64,000 nucleotides of DNA from Saccharopolyspora_D taberi (GCF_039534165.1 NZ_BAAAUX010000014.1:744001-808000), one strand, 5' to 3'. Shown: positions 50,715 to 59,859, numbered from the stretch's first letter. Translations and numbers: made by a program. The notes: generated by a model from the letters alone, not told the origin.

Positions 50715-51589
50715 CCACCATCCCCTCCTCGGCGACCTCGTCCCTGGCGACGAGGACCCTCGCCGGCACCCAGCTCGCCCGCGACATCCGTGCCGAAGTC
50801 ACCGCGACGGCGGCCGAACTCACCCTGGGCGGCGTCACCCCGCGCCTGGCCGTCGTGGTCGCCACCGACGACGAGTCCAGCGCCTGGTACGTCCGCTCGA
50901 TCGCCAAGACGGCGGCGAAGTCCGGAATCCTGTGCGACGTCGTGGATCTCGGCGCGGACGCGACCGCGGACGACATCCGCGCCTCGCTTGCCGCGCTCAG
51001 CACCGACCCCGAGGTGCACGGGATCATCCTGCAGACGCCGCTGCCGCCGGGCGCGGACTTCGAGGACCTGGCCGCCTCGATCGCCCCGGAGAAGGACGTC
51101 GACGGCGCCAATCCCCTGTCGCTGGGCCGCCTCGCCGCGGGACTGCCCGCCTACGCCCCGGCGACCGCGGCGGCGGTGCTGGCGCTGCTCGACCACTACG
51201 AGGTACCGCTGTCCGGCCGGACCTGCGTGGTGGTCGGACGTTCCAACGTGGTCGGCAAGCCCGCGGCGCAGCTGCTGCTGCAACGCGACGCGACGGTGAC
51301 GGTCTGCCACCGCTACACCCGGGACCTCGACAACTACACCCGGACCGCCGACGTCCTGGTGGTGGCGGTCGGCCGTCCGGGCCTCATCACGGCCCAGCAC
51401 GTCACCGGCGACACGGTCGTCATCGACGTCGGCACGAACCCCACCGCGGACGGCGGCCTGGTCGGCGATGTCGACGAAGCCGCCGTGAGCGGCCTGGTTT
51501 CCGGCCTGACGCCGGTGCCGGGCGGGGTCGGACCGGTCACCACCGCGCTGCTGCTCAAGCACACGGTCCACAACGCGGCGCGCTCGTAG
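50711..51589 (+). CDS. folD: Methylene-THF dehydrogenase/methenyl-THF cyclohydrolase
   Basis: Bifunctional enzyme oxidising 5,10-methylene-THF to 10-formyl-THF, 292 residues. The catalytic tyrosine and lysine are in SSAWYVRSIAK (lysine six after the tyrosine, as in E. coli FolD), the NADP motif is VVVGRSNVVGKPAA, and GGVGPVTTALLLKHT ends the protein. It overlaps the upstream gene by 4 bp. In this operon it would process methylene-THF made by dimethylglycine and sarcosine demethylation. Confidence 0.95.
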   Translation: MTTIPSSATSSLATRTLAGTQLARDIRAEVTATAAELTLGGVTPRLAVVVATDDESSAWYVRSIAKTAAKSGILCDVVDLGADATADDIRASLAALSTDPEVHGIILQTPLPPGADFEDLAASIAPEKDVDGANPLSLGRLAAGLPAYAPATAAAVLALLDHYEVPLSGRTCVVVGRSNVVGKPAAQLLLQRDATVTVCHRYTRDLDNYTRTADVLVVAVGRPGLITAQHVTGDTVVIDVGTNPTADGGLVGDVDEAAVSGLVSGLTPVPGGVGPVTTALLLKHTVHNAARS

Positions 51590-51596
51590 GGAATCC

Positions 51597-52475
51597 ATGA
51601 CGAACACCTCCGAACTCGTCACCACCGAGCCGAAGCCTCGCGTCGACCGGTTGACGCAGCGGCTGCGCGATCCGCGGCCGCTGCTGTGCGGAATCGTCAA
51701 CGTCACGCCGGATTCCTTCTCCGACGGCGGTTCCTGCCTCGACCACGCCGCCGCGGTCGCGCGCGGGCTGCGGCTCGCCGACGAGGGCGCCGGCATCATC
51801 GACGTCGGCGGTGAGTCCACCCGCCCCGGCTCGCGCCAGCCCGGCGTCGCCGAGGAGCTGGAGCGGGTGGTCCCGGTCATCGAGCGGCTGACGCGGGCCA
51901 CCTCGGTTCCGGTGTCCGTCGACACCTCGCGTGCGGAGGTGATGCGCGCCGCGGTGGCGGCAGGCGCCAGCATGATCAACGACGTGCGGGCGCTGCAAGA
52001 GCCGGGCGCGGTGCGGGCCGCGGCGGAGCTGGGCGTGCCGGTGTGCCTGACGCACATGCTGGGCTCACCCGCGACCATGCAACGCGATCCGCGCTATGAC
52101 GACGTCGTCGGCGAGGTCGTGGCCTTCCTCCGCCGGCGCGTCGAGGAGTGCTCGGAGGCGGGGATTCCGGACGGGCATGTCGTCGTCGATCCCGGCTTCG
52201 GGTTCGGCAAGACGCTGGAGCACAACCTGGAGCTGCTGGCGTCGTTGCCGACCCTGGGACAGCTCGGCCTGCCGATCATGGTCGGGCTGTCCCGCAAGGC
52301 CATGCTCGGCCAGATCACGGGCCGCCCGGTGCGGCACCGCCGGACGGCGTCGGCCACCGCGGCCGTGCTGGCGGTGCAGCGCGGGGCCAGGATCCTCCGC
52401 GTCCACGACGTCGCGGCGACCAGCGACGCGCTGAAGGTGCTCGACGCGCTCGCGTCGGTGGAGGTGCCGCGGTGA
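51597..52475 (+). CDS. folP: Dihydropteroate synthase
   Basis: TIM-barrel enzyme joining p-aminobenzoate to the pterin pyrophosphate, 292 residues. The pterin-site motifs GIVNVTPDSFSDGG and DVGGESTRPGS, then SVDTSRAEVM, FGFGKTLEHN and a C-terminal RVHDVAATSDAL, are complete. It starts 7 bp after folD and ends the operon. Its presence in a catabolic operon, away from the usual folKB group, suggests an extra copy to enlarge the folate pool during demethylation (inference). Confidence 0.93.
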   Translation: MTNTSELVTTEPKPRVDRLTQRLRDPRPLLCGIVNVTPDSFSDGGSCLDHAAAVARGLRLADEGAGIIDVGGESTRPGSRQPGVAEELERVVPVIERLTRATSVPVSVDTSRAEVMRAAVAAGASMINDVRALQEPGAVRAAAELGVPVCLTHMLGSPATMQRDPRYDDVVGEVVAFLRRRVEECSEAGIPDGHVVVDPGFGFGKTLEHNLELLASLPTLGQLGLPIMVGLSRKAMLGQITGRPVRHRRTASATAAVLAVQRGARILRVHDVAATSDALKVLDALASVEVPR

Positions 52476-52495
52476 ACCCGCGGCACCGGGCCGGC

Positions 52496-53170
52496 TCAGG
52501 TGGCCGACCTGATCGCCTTCTCGAACCCGATGACGTGTTCGCGGGCGAGTTTGGCGACCTTGTCGGCTTCGCCTTCGGCGATCCCGCGCAGCAGCGCGAC
52601 GTGCTCGCCCACGTGCCGGTCGAAGTGCTGCATCCGGTCCAGGAACAGGCAGAAGATCCGCGTGGCGAGGTTGTCGTAGCGGACCAGCGTGTCCTCGAGG
52701 TGCGGGTTGCCCGCGGCGCGGTAGATCGCCCGGTGCACGTGCAGGTCCCAGCGCATCAGGTCGGAGCGGTCGAGGGTGGTCACGTCGAGGGCTTCGATCT
52801 GGTCGGCCAGCTCGGCCAGCTGGGCCTTGACCTCGCGGCCCGCGGCCTGCGCGGCGCGGCGGGCCGCCAGCGGTTCGAGCTGCACGCGGATCTCGGAGAT
52901 GTAGGCCAGGTCGGTGATGTCCACCCCGGTCGCGAAGGTGCCGCGGCGCGGGTAGGACACCACCAGCCGCTCCCCCTGCAACCGCTTGAGCGCCTCCCGT
53001 ACCGGGGTGCGGCCGATCCCCAGCGACTCGCTCAGCGCGGCGTCGTCGATCGGTGCCATCGGCGGGATGTCCAGCATGATCAACAGGTCCTGGATCGCGA
53101 CGTAGGCGCGGTCGGCCAGTGATGCGGGCGTCTGCTCGAGCTCCTGAGGGGTAGTGGTCACAGGTCCCAT
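52496..53170 (-). CDS. GntR-family regulator with FCD domain
   Basis: 224 residues: winged HTH in the first 75 (IDDAALSESLGIGRTPVREA, then LKRLQGERLVVSYPRRGTF) and an all-helical FCD ligand domain with metal-binding-type residues (DLHVHRAIYRAAGN, HVALLRGI). It converges on folP (20 bp) and is divergent from sdaA across 124 bp containing a TGATATATTA box. Likely controls the betaine/C1 genes through TGATATATCA-type boxes; the ligand could be a pathway intermediate (inference). Confidence 0.88.
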   Translation of the reverse strand: MGPVTTTPQELEQTPASLADRAYVAIQDLLIMLDIPPMAPIDDAALSESLGIGRTPVREALKRLQGERLVVSYPRRGTFATGVDITDLAYISEIRVQLEPLAARRAAQAAGREVKAQLAELADQIEALDVTTLDRSDLMRWDLHVHRAIYRAAGNPHLEDTLVRYDNLATRIFCLFLDRMQHFDRHVGEHVALLRGIAEGEADKVAKLAREHVIGFEKAIRSAT

Positions 53171-53234
53171 CTTAGGCCCTCCCGTCCAAGCACCGGAACA
53201 AATCCACAGCAAAACTATACAACTTACATTCAAC

Positions 53235-53244
53235 TGATATATTA
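53235..53244. promoter_or_regulatory. TGATATATCA-type box between gntR and sdaA
   Basis: TGATATATTA within ACTGATATATTAGT, one mismatch from the perfect palindrome at 47461. It lies 60 bp upstream of sdaA and 65 bp upstream of the divergent gntR, so both could respond. Confidence 0.5.
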
Positions 53245-53294
53245 GTCGTGCTTCCATTGGGTCCCACCGCCCAGCCAACACCCCGGGGGTGCGT

Positions 53295-54668
53295 ATGACC
53301 ATCTCAGTGTTCGACCTGTTCAAAGTGGGGATCGGGCCGTCGAGCTCGCACACGGTCGGCCCGATGCGGGCCGCCCACCTGTTCGTCACCAGGCTCGCCG
53401 AGTCGGGAGCCCTGCGCCGGACGGGCGCGGTGCGCTGCGAGCTGTTCGGCTCCCTCGGCGCCACCGGGCACGGCCACGGCAGCGTCAAGGCCGTCGTCCT
53501 CGGCCTCGCGGGCGAACAGCCGCACCTCGTCGACCCGGTCGCGGCCGAACCCACGGTCCGCGCGGTGCGCGAGGAGGGGTGGATCCTGCTCGGCGGGGAC
53601 CACAAGGTCCCGTTCTCCACCGACGAGGACATCGTCCTGCACCGCAACAAGCGGCTGGACTTCCACAGCAACGGCATGGTGTTCGAAGCCCGCGACCCGG
53701 AGGGCGCGCTGCTGGAACGCCGCGAGTACTACTCGGTCGGCGGCGGCTTCGTCCTCGACGAGGACGAGACCGGCCAGCCGGTGCTCGTCGAGGACGACAC
53801 GCCCGTGCCCTACCCGTTCAGCACCGGGGACCAGCTGCTCGCGCACACCCGCGAGACCGGTCTGCGGATCAGCGACATCATGCTGGCCAACGAACTCGTG
53901 TGGCGCAGCGAGGAGGAGGTCCGCACGGGCCTGCTCGACATCTGGTCGGTGATGCGGGAGTGCGTCGCGCGCGGCATCGCCACCACCGGCGTCCTGCCCG
54001 GCGGGCTCAAGGTCCGGCGGCGGGCCCACGAGCTGCACAAGCGCCTGGAGGCCGACGCCGACCAGGTCGACGCGCTCCACGCCATGGAGTGGGTCACCCT
54101 CTACGCGCTCGCCGTCAACGAGGAGAACGCGGCCGGTGGCCGGGTGGTCACCGCACCGACCAACGGTGCCGCCGGGATCGTGCCCGCGGTCCTGCACTAC
54201 GGCCAGAAGTTCCTGCCGGCGTTCTCCGACGACACCGCCGTTCGGTTCCTGCTCACCGCGGGCGCGATCGGCCTGCTGTTCAAGGAGAACGCCTCGATCT
54301 CCGGTGCGGAGGTCGGCTGCCAGGGCGAGGTCGGCTCGGCCTGCTCCATGGCGGCGGGAGGGCTCGCCGAGATCATCGGCGGCACCCCGGAGCAGGTGGA
54401 GAACGCCGCCGAGATCGGCATCGAGCACAACCTCGGCCTGACCTGCGACCCGGTCGGCGGGCTCGTGCAGATCCCCTGCATCGAGCGCAACGCCGTCGCC
54501 TCGGTCAAGGCGATCACCGCGGCCCGGATGGCCGTCCGGGCCGACGGCCGCCACCACGTCTCGCTGGACAAGGCCATCAAGACGATGCGCGAGACCGGCG
54601 CGGACATGAAGGACAAGTACAAGGAGACCGCCCGCGGAGGGCTGGCTCTCAACATCGTGGAATGCTGA
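53295..54668 (+). CDS. sdaA: L-serine ammonia-lyase (iron-sulfur type)
   Basis: [4Fe-4S] enzyme deaminating L-serine to pyruvate and ammonia, 457 residues, single-chain form with beta and alpha domains fused. The beta domain begins ISVFDLFKVGIGPSSSHTVG; cluster cysteines lie in GAEVGCQGEVGSACSMAAGG and LTCDPVGGLVQIPCIERNA. ATG at 53295 was chosen; a GTG two codons earlier is possible. It completes the path betaine-glycine-serine-pyruvate, given a serine hydroxymethyltransferase elsewhere. Followed 10 bp later by purU. Confidence 0.95.
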   Translation: MTISVFDLFKVGIGPSSSHTVGPMRAAHLFVTRLAESGALRRTGAVRCELFGSLGATGHGHGSVKAVVLGLAGEQPHLVDPVAAEPTVRAVREEGWILLGGDHKVPFSTDEDIVLHRNKRLDFHSNGMVFEARDPEGALLERREYYSVGGGFVLDEDETGQPVLVEDDTPVPYPFSTGDQLLAHTRETGLRISDIMLANELVWRSEEEVRTGLLDIWSVMRECVARGIATTGVLPGGLKVRRRAHELHKRLEADADQVDALHAMEWVTLYALAVNEENAAGGRVVTAPTNGAAGIVPAVLHYGQKFLPAFSDDTAVRFLLTAGAIGLLFKENASISGAEVGCQGEVGSACSMAAGGLAEIIGGTPEQVENAAEIGIEHNLGLTCDPVGGLVQIPCIERNAVASVKAITAARMAVRADGRHHVSLDKAIKTMRETGADMKDKYKETARGGLALNIVEC

Positions 54669-54678
54669 GGAGAATCCC

Positions 54679-55527
54679 GTGACGCGTTCGTTCATCCTCA
54701 CCCTGAGCTGCCCCAACCGCACCGGCATCGTCCGCGCGGTCAGCGCCTACCTGTTCGAGCACGGCTGCGACATCGGCGAGTACCAGCAGTTCGACGACCC
54801 GGTCCGCGGCAGGCTGTTCCTGCGCACCCAGGTCAACGCCGCGCAGGAGGTCGACCTCGACGAGATGACCCGCGGGTTCAAGCCCGTCGCCGCGGACTTC
54901 GAGATGGACTTCACCTTCTCCGACAAGCGCGACGCGCGCGTGCTGGTGATGGTCTCCAAGCTCGGGCACTGCCTCAACGACCTGATCTTCCGCTGGCGCG
55001 CGGGCAGCCTCGGCGCCGACATCGTGGCCGTGGTGTCCAACCACGAGGACCTCCGGCCGATGGCCGAGGGCGCCGGACTGCCGTTCGTCCACGTGCCGGT
55101 CACCCCGGAGACCAAGCCCCAGGCCGAAGCCCGGCTGCTGGAGCTGGTCGACGAGTACGACGCCGAACTGGTGGTCCTCGCCCGCTACATGCAGATCCTG
55201 TCCGACCAGACCAGCAAGGCGCTGCACGGCCGGGCGATCAACATCCACCACTCGTTCCTGCCCGGGTTCAAGGGCGCCAAGCCCTACCACCAGGCGTACG
55301 ACCGCGGGGTCAAGCTCGTCGGCGCCACCGCGCACTACGTCACCTCGGACCTCGACGAGGGCCCGATCATCGAGCAGGAAGTGATCCGGATCGACCACAG
55401 CTACGACCCCAAGGCGTTGCAGACGGTCGGTCGCGACGCCGAGGCCCTGGCGCTGTCCCGCGCGGTGCGCTGGCACTGCGAGCGTCGCGTGCTCCTCAGC
55501 GGGCACAGCACGGTGGTCTTCGACTGA
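54679..55527 (+). CDS. purU: Formyltetrahydrofolate deformylase
   Basis: Hydrolyses 10-formyl-THF to formate and THF, regenerating folate when C1 units are in excess. 282 residues. An N-terminal ACT domain (ILTLSCPNRTGIVRAVSAYL) is followed by a formyltransferase-like domain with the catalytic Asn-His-Asp set in NIHHSFLPGFKGAKPYHQA and HYVTSDLDEGPI. The start is GTG at 54679, 10 bp after sdaA. The formate product would feed the nearby formate dehydrogenase. A strong terminator follows. Confidence 0.95.
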   Translation: MTRSFILTLSCPNRTGIVRAVSAYLFEHGCDIGEYQQFDDPVRGRLFLRTQVNAAQEVDLDEMTRGFKPVAADFEMDFTFSDKRDARVLVMVSKLGHCLNDLIFRWRAGSLGADIVAVVSNHEDLRPMAEGAGLPFVHVPVTPETKPQAEARLLELVDEYDAELVVLARYMQILSDQTSKALHGRAINIHHSFLPGFKGAKPYHQAYDRGVKLVGATAHYVTSDLDEGPIIEQEVIRIDHSYDPKALQTVGRDAEALALSRAVRWHCERRVLLSGHSTVVFD

Positions 55528-55534
55528 ATGGACA

Positions 55535-55576
55535 TGACCCGTGATTCCCCTGTCCTGCCAGGGGAATCACGGGTCA
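55535..55576. terminator. Bidirectional terminator between purU and fdhD
   Basis: Perfect 18-bp inverted repeat TGACCCGTGATTCCCCTG / CAGGGGAATCACGGGTCA with a 6-nt loop, starting 8 bp after the purU stop; its right arm contains the fdhD stop codon. It serves both convergent operons. Confidence 0.88.
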
Positions 55577-56395
55577 GCTGAGCCGCTCGGCTCCGGTGTA
55601 GACGTTCATCGAGCGGCCGCGGAGGAACCCGACCAGCGTCATACCGCTCTCGGCGGCGAGCTCCGCGGCCAGCGAGGACGGCGCGGAAACCGCCGCCAGA
55701 GCGGGAATTCCCGCCATCACGGCCTTCTGCACGAGTTCGAAGGACGCCCTGCCGCTCACCAGCAGCACCGTTCCCCGCAGCGGAAGCAGCCCCGATCGCA
55801 GGGCGTGCCCGACGACCTTGTCCACGGCGTTGTGCCTGCCGACGTCCTCCCGGAGGCACAGCAGCTCGCCGCCCGCCGAGAACAGCCCGGCCGCGTGGAG
55901 TCCTCCGGTGGTGTCGAAAACCCGCTGCGCCGCGCGCAACCGGTCGGGAAGGGACTCCAACACCTCCTGCGCGACGACGCACGGGTCCTCGGCCACCGTC
56001 CACGCCGCAGTAGTGCGGACCGCGTCCAGGCTGGCTTTCCCGCAGAGGCCGCAGGAGGAGGTCGTGTAGAAGTTCCGCTCCAGAGACGCATCCGGTGCGG
56101 CGACGCCGGGAGCCAGGGCGACGTCAACGACGTTGAACGTGTTCGAGCCATCAGCCGTGGCGCCCGCGCAGTAGCGGATGCTGCGCACGTCGTCCGCGGC
56201 GTGCACGACACCTTCGCTGACGAGGAACCCGGCCGCGAGGTCGAAGTCCGAACCGGGCGTCCGCATCGTTACCGTGAGCGGACGCCCGCCGACGCGGATC
56301 TCCATCGGCTCCTCGGCCGCCAGCGTGTCGGGCCGGTGCGAGTGCACCGACTCCCGGATGCGCAGTACCCTCCGGCGCACAGTCGCACGACCCAC
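55574..56395 (-). CDS. fdhD: Formate dehydrogenase accessory sulfurtransferase
   Basis: Transfers sulfur from a cysteine desulfurase to the bis-MGD molybdenum cofactor, needed for formate dehydrogenase activity. 273 residues. The sulfur-carrying cysteine loop is SSCGLCGK (C115, C118), with LCLREDVGRHNAVDKVVG and LLVSGRASFELVQKA as family motifs. It follows the formate dehydrogenase gene on the same strand with a 108-bp gap that contains a short hairpin at 56475-56494. Confidence 0.94.
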   Translation of the reverse strand: MGRATVRRRVLRIRESVHSHRPDTLAAEEPMEIRVGGRPLTVTMRTPGSDFDLAAGFLVSEGVVHAADDVRSIRYCAGATADGSNTFNVVDVALAPGVAAPDASLERNFYTTSSCGLCGKASLDAVRTTAAWTVAEDPCVVAQEVLESLPDRLRAAQRVFDTTGGLHAAGLFSAGGELLCLREDVGRHNAVDKVVGHALRSGLLPLRGTVLLVSGRASFELVQKAVMAGIPALAAVSAPSSLAAELAAESGMTLVGFLRGRSMNVYTGAERLS

Positions 56396-56474
56396 GCGTT
56401 TCTCCTTATGTTCCAGGCTTGCGTAGCGGTGCGGGTGGCGGAACCTCAGGCGTCCGCTGGCTGCTCGGGTGGGC

Positions 56475-56494
56475 TAAGCGGCTGGCGCCGCTTA
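56475..56494 (-). terminator. Short hairpin between the formate dehydrogenase gene and fdhD
   Basis: TAAGCGGC/GCCGCTTA, 8-bp perfect stem with a TGGC loop, 10 bp after the dehydrogenase stop. Weak and without a T-run, so probably a partial terminator or mRNA 3'-end stabiliser that sets a lower level of fdhD. Confidence 0.4.
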
Positions 56495-56503
56495 CAAGAC
56501 CCC

Positions 56504-58786
56504 CTACCCCACCTGCTCCAGCCGAACCACGATCCCCTTTGACGTCGGCGTGTTGCTGATGTCGGCCACGCTGTCCAATGGGACGAGCACGTTGGTCTCC
56601 GGGTAGTACGCCGCCGCGGACCCGGGCGTCGTCGGGTAGGCGACGACGCGGAAGCTCTCCGCGCGGCGCTCCTCTCCCCCGTGCCACACGCTCACCAGGT
56701 CGACCTCGCTGCGGTCGGCGATCCCGAGGGCCTCCAGGTCCGCGGGGTTCACCAGCACCACCCGCCGAGCACCGTGGATGCCCCGGTAGCGGTCGTCCAT
56801 CGCGTACGGGATGGTGTTCCACTGGTCGTGCGAGCGCAGGGTCTGGAGCACCAGGTGCCCGGCCGGCGCGGCCAGCATCGTGAACTCGTTGCGGGTGAAG
56901 GTCGCCTTCCCGGAGGCGGTGCGGAACCGGCCGTGGTTGGCCGGGTTGGGCAGCCGGAAACCGCCCGGTTCGGCCACCCGGGCGTTGAAGTCCTCGAATC
57001 CCGGGACGACGCGGGAGATCCGGTCGCGGATCCTGCCGTAGTCCGCCTCGAACTCCTCCCACGGGATCGCCACCCCGTCGCCGAGCGTGCGGCGGGCGAG
57101 GCGGCACACGATCGCCACTTCGCTGAGCAGCGCGGGCGAGGCCGGTTCCAGCCGCCCGCGCGAGGCGTGCACCTCGCTCATCGAGTCCTCGACCGTCACG
57201 AACTGCTCGCCGGTGGCCTGCACGTCCCGGTCGCTGCGGCCCAGCGTGGGCAGGATCAGCGCGATCTCCCCGCACACCGCGTGCGAGCGGTTGAGCTTGG
57301 TGGAGATGTGCGCGGTGATCCGGCAGTTGCGCATGGCCTGCTCTGTCACGTCGCTGTCCGGCGTGGCGCGCACGAAGTTGCCCGCGACGCCGAGGAAGAA
57401 CCTGGCGCGGCCGTCGCGCATCGCCCGGATCGAGTCCACCGAGTCCCACCCGTGCTTGGCGGGCGGGGTGAAGCCGAACTCGGCTTCCAGCGCGTCGAGG
57501 AACTCCTGCGGCATCCGCTCCCAGATGCCCATCGTCCGGTCGCCCTGCACGTTGCTGTGGCCGCGCACCGGGCAGGCGCCCGCGCCGGGCTTGCCGATGT
57601 TCCCGCGCAGCAACAGGAAGTTCACGACCTCGCGGATCGTGGGCACGCCGTGCTTGTGCTGGGTCAGCCCCATTGCCCAGCAGACGATGATCCGCTCGCT
57701 GCGCAGGACGCGGTCGCGGACCTCCTCGATCTCCTCCCGGCGCAGCCCGGTGGCCGCCAGGACGTCCTCCCAGCCGATCTCGCGGGCGTGCTCGGCGAAC
57801 TCCTCGAACCCGCTGGTGTGCTCGTCGATGAACGCCCGGTCCAGCACGGTGCCCGGCGCGGCGTCCTCTGCCTCCAGCAGCAGCGCGTTGAGCGCCTGGA
57901 ACAGGGCGAGGTCGCCGCCCGGCCGGATCTGCAGGAACTGGTCGGCGATCGCGGTACCCCGGCCGATCACGCCGCGGACCTTCTGCGGGTTCTTGAACCG
58001 CAGCAGCCCGGCTTCGGGCAGCGGGTTCACGGCGACGACCTGACCGCCGTTGCGCTTGGTCTCCTCCAGCGCCGAGAGCATCCGCGGGTGGTTGGTGCCC
58101 GGGTTCTGCCCCACGACGAAGACCAGATCGGCGTTGTGGAGGTCGTCGAGACTCACCGTGCCCTTGCCGACACCCAGCGTCTCCGACATCGCCGATCCGC
58201 TGGACTCGTGGCACATGTTGCTGCAGTCGGGCAGGTTGTTCGTGCCGAACGCGCGGGCGAAAAGCTGCAGCAGGAACGCGGCCTCGTTGTTGAGCCGCCC
58301 CGAGGTGTAGAACAGTGCCTCGTCCGGCGAACCGAGCCCCCGCAGCTCCTCGGCGAGCAGGTCGAACGCCTCGTCCCAGCCGATCGGCTCGTAGTGCTCG
58401 GCTCCGGGGCGCTTGACCATCGGCTCGGTCAGCCTGCCCTGCTGGTTGAGCCAGTAGTCGGACTTGACCGCGAGCTCGGAAATGCTGTGCCTGGCGAAGA
58501 AGTCGGCGGTGACCCGGCGCGTGGTCGCCTCGTCGTTGATGTGCTTGGCGCCGTTCTCGCAGTACTCGTTCAGGTGCCGCTGCTTCGGCCCGCCGTCCGG
58601 CCAAGCGCACCCGGGGCAGTCGATCCCCTTGTCCTGGTTGACGTTGAGCAGGGTCAGCGCGGTCCGGCGGACCGAGGTCTGGCCCAGGGAGTACCGGAGG
58701 GCGTGGGCCACCGCGGGGACGCCGGTCGCCCACGTCTTGGGCGAGGTGACCGAAAGGTCGTCACCCGGGTCTTCGATGGAGCTCAT
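56504..58786 (-). CDS. Formate dehydrogenase-type molybdopterin oxidoreductase (YdeP/FdhF-like)
   Basis: Bis-MGD molybdenum enzyme, 760 residues. N-terminal cysteines C57, C60 and C76 (DCPGCAWPD, LNEYCENG) resemble an incomplete cluster motif; the metal-site region includes NLPDCSNMCHESSG, and CPVRGHSNVQGDRTMGI and YYPETNVLVPL are typical of the YdeP group. There is no in-frame UGA, so it is not a selenoprotein. Accompanied by fdhD and a LysR gene, it likely oxidises formate to CO2 as the end point of methyl-group oxidation. The electron acceptor is not encoded here, and some YdeP proteins have other roles, so the substrate is probable, not certain. Confidence 0.88.
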   Translation of the reverse strand: MSSIEDPGDDLSVTSPKTWATGVPAVAHALRYSLGQTSVRRTALTLLNVNQDKGIDCPGCAWPDGGPKQRHLNEYCENGAKHINDEATTRRVTADFFARHSISELAVKSDYWLNQQGRLTEPMVKRPGAEHYEPIGWDEAFDLLAEELRGLGSPDEALFYTSGRLNNEAAFLLQLFARAFGTNNLPDCSNMCHESSGSAMSETLGVGKGTVSLDDLHNADLVFVVGQNPGTNHPRMLSALEETKRNGGQVVAVNPLPEAGLLRFKNPQKVRGVIGRGTAIADQFLQIRPGGDLALFQALNALLLEAEDAAPGTVLDRAFIDEHTSGFEEFAEHAREIGWEDVLAATGLRREEIEEVRDRVLRSERIIVCWAMGLTQHKHGVPTIREVVNFLLLRGNIGKPGAGACPVRGHSNVQGDRTMGIWERMPQEFLDALEAEFGFTPPAKHGWDSVDSIRAMRDGRARFFLGVAGNFVRATPDSDVTEQAMRNCRITAHISTKLNRSHAVCGEIALILPTLGRSDRDVQATGEQFVTVEDSMSEVHASRGRLEPASPALLSEVAIVCRLARRTLGDGVAIPWEEFEADYGRIRDRISRVVPGFEDFNARVAEPGGFRLPNPANHGRFRTASGKATFTRNEFTMLAAPAGHLVLQTLRSHDQWNTIPYAMDDRYRGIHGARRVVLVNPADLEALGIADRSEVDLVSVWHGGEERRAESFRVVAYPTTPGSAAAYYPETNVLVPLDSVADISNTPTSKGIVVRLEQVG

Positions 58787-58923
58787 CCTCGCTCGTGTTC
58801 CCCTCGACGTCAGAATTCCGCGCCGATCAGTTTTCGGCGATTTCCACGAGCTGTCAAAGAGAAGTTCCCGATGACGTGATCGGTGCCGCCTATCGTGGAT
58901 CCCGCGCGGTCACTCCAGTGCGG

Positions 58924-59823
58924 TCACTCCAGTTCCGCGGCGACGTCGACAGCCCGCGCCACGTCTACGAACGCGCGCCCGACGACCGATCCGGGCTCCC
59001 GTGAGGACAGCAGGAGGCCGACCCGCGCGGCCTCGGACTCCTCCAGGGCGACAGCGCGCACGCCCGCCACGTCGCCGAGGGCGCGCGCGAACGGAGCGGG
59101 CACGATGCTGGACCACCGGCCGGTGGCGACGTGCGAGCACAGCGACGCGATCGAATCGGTTTCCAGCTGCGGGGACGCCGCGACGCCTGCCCTGCCGAAG
59201 TGGGCGTCCAGCCTGCGCCTGCCCTGCATCGACGAGCTCAGCAGGCACAGCGGCACGTGGGCGGCCTCGGCCCAGCTCACCGACTCCCGCCGCCCGAACT
59301 CACCGTCCGACGGCGTCAGGAACACGTACCGCTCGCGGTACAGCGGAACCGAGGTCAGCCCGTTCTCGTCGGCGCCGCCGACGTAGGTCAGCGCGATGTC
59401 GATCTCGAAGTTGCGCAGCCTGCGGAGGATGTCGTCGGACGCGAGATCGGACAGGACCCGCACCCGCACGAGCGGATGCCTCGCGCAGAACGCGGACGTG
59501 AGCAGCGGTACGGCCGGCGCCGCGGTCGGGATGACTCCCAGCGTGAGCCTGCCGGTCAGACCGGTCCGCAGGGCGCCGACCTCCTGGCGCATCGACTCGC
59601 GGTCGGCCAGGATCCGCTCCGCCCACCGGACGATGTGCTCGCCCTCCTGCGTCAGGCCCTGGAACCGCCGGTCCCGGCGGATCAGCGGAACGCCGAGCTC
59701 TTCCTCCAGCTTGCGGACGGCCTGCGACAGCGTGGGCTGGGAGACGTGGCACGCCTGGGCCGCACGGGCGAAGTGCTGCTCCCGCGACAACGCGACGAGG
59801 TACTCGAGTTGCCGGAAGAGCAT
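58924..59823 (-). CDS. LysR-family regulator, candidate formate dehydrogenase activator
   Basis: 299 residues. The N-terminal HTH MLFRQLEYLVALSREQHFAR, QPTLSQAVRKLEEELGVPLI is typical; the effector domain follows. It lies 137 bp upstream of the formate dehydrogenase gene on the same strand, an arrangement common for LysR genes controlling YdeP-type formate dehydrogenases in actinomycetes. Regulation is inferred from position. Confidence 0.87.
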   Translation of the reverse strand: MLFRQLEYLVALSREQHFARAAQACHVSQPTLSQAVRKLEEELGVPLIRRDRRFQGLTQEGEHIVRWAERILADRESMRQEVGALRTGLTGRLTLGVIPTAAPAVPLLTSAFCARHPLVRVRVLSDLASDDILRRLRNFEIDIALTYVGGADENGLTSVPLYRERYVFLTPSDGEFGRRESVSWAEAAHVPLCLLSSSMQGRRRLDAHFGRAGVAASPQLETDSIASLCSHVATGRWSSIVPAPFARALGDVAGVRAVALEESEAARVGLLLSSREPGSVVGRAFVDVARAVDVAAELE

Positions 59824-59859
59824 TCATCCACCTCGTGCGGCCCAGGTCCGATGACGGTT

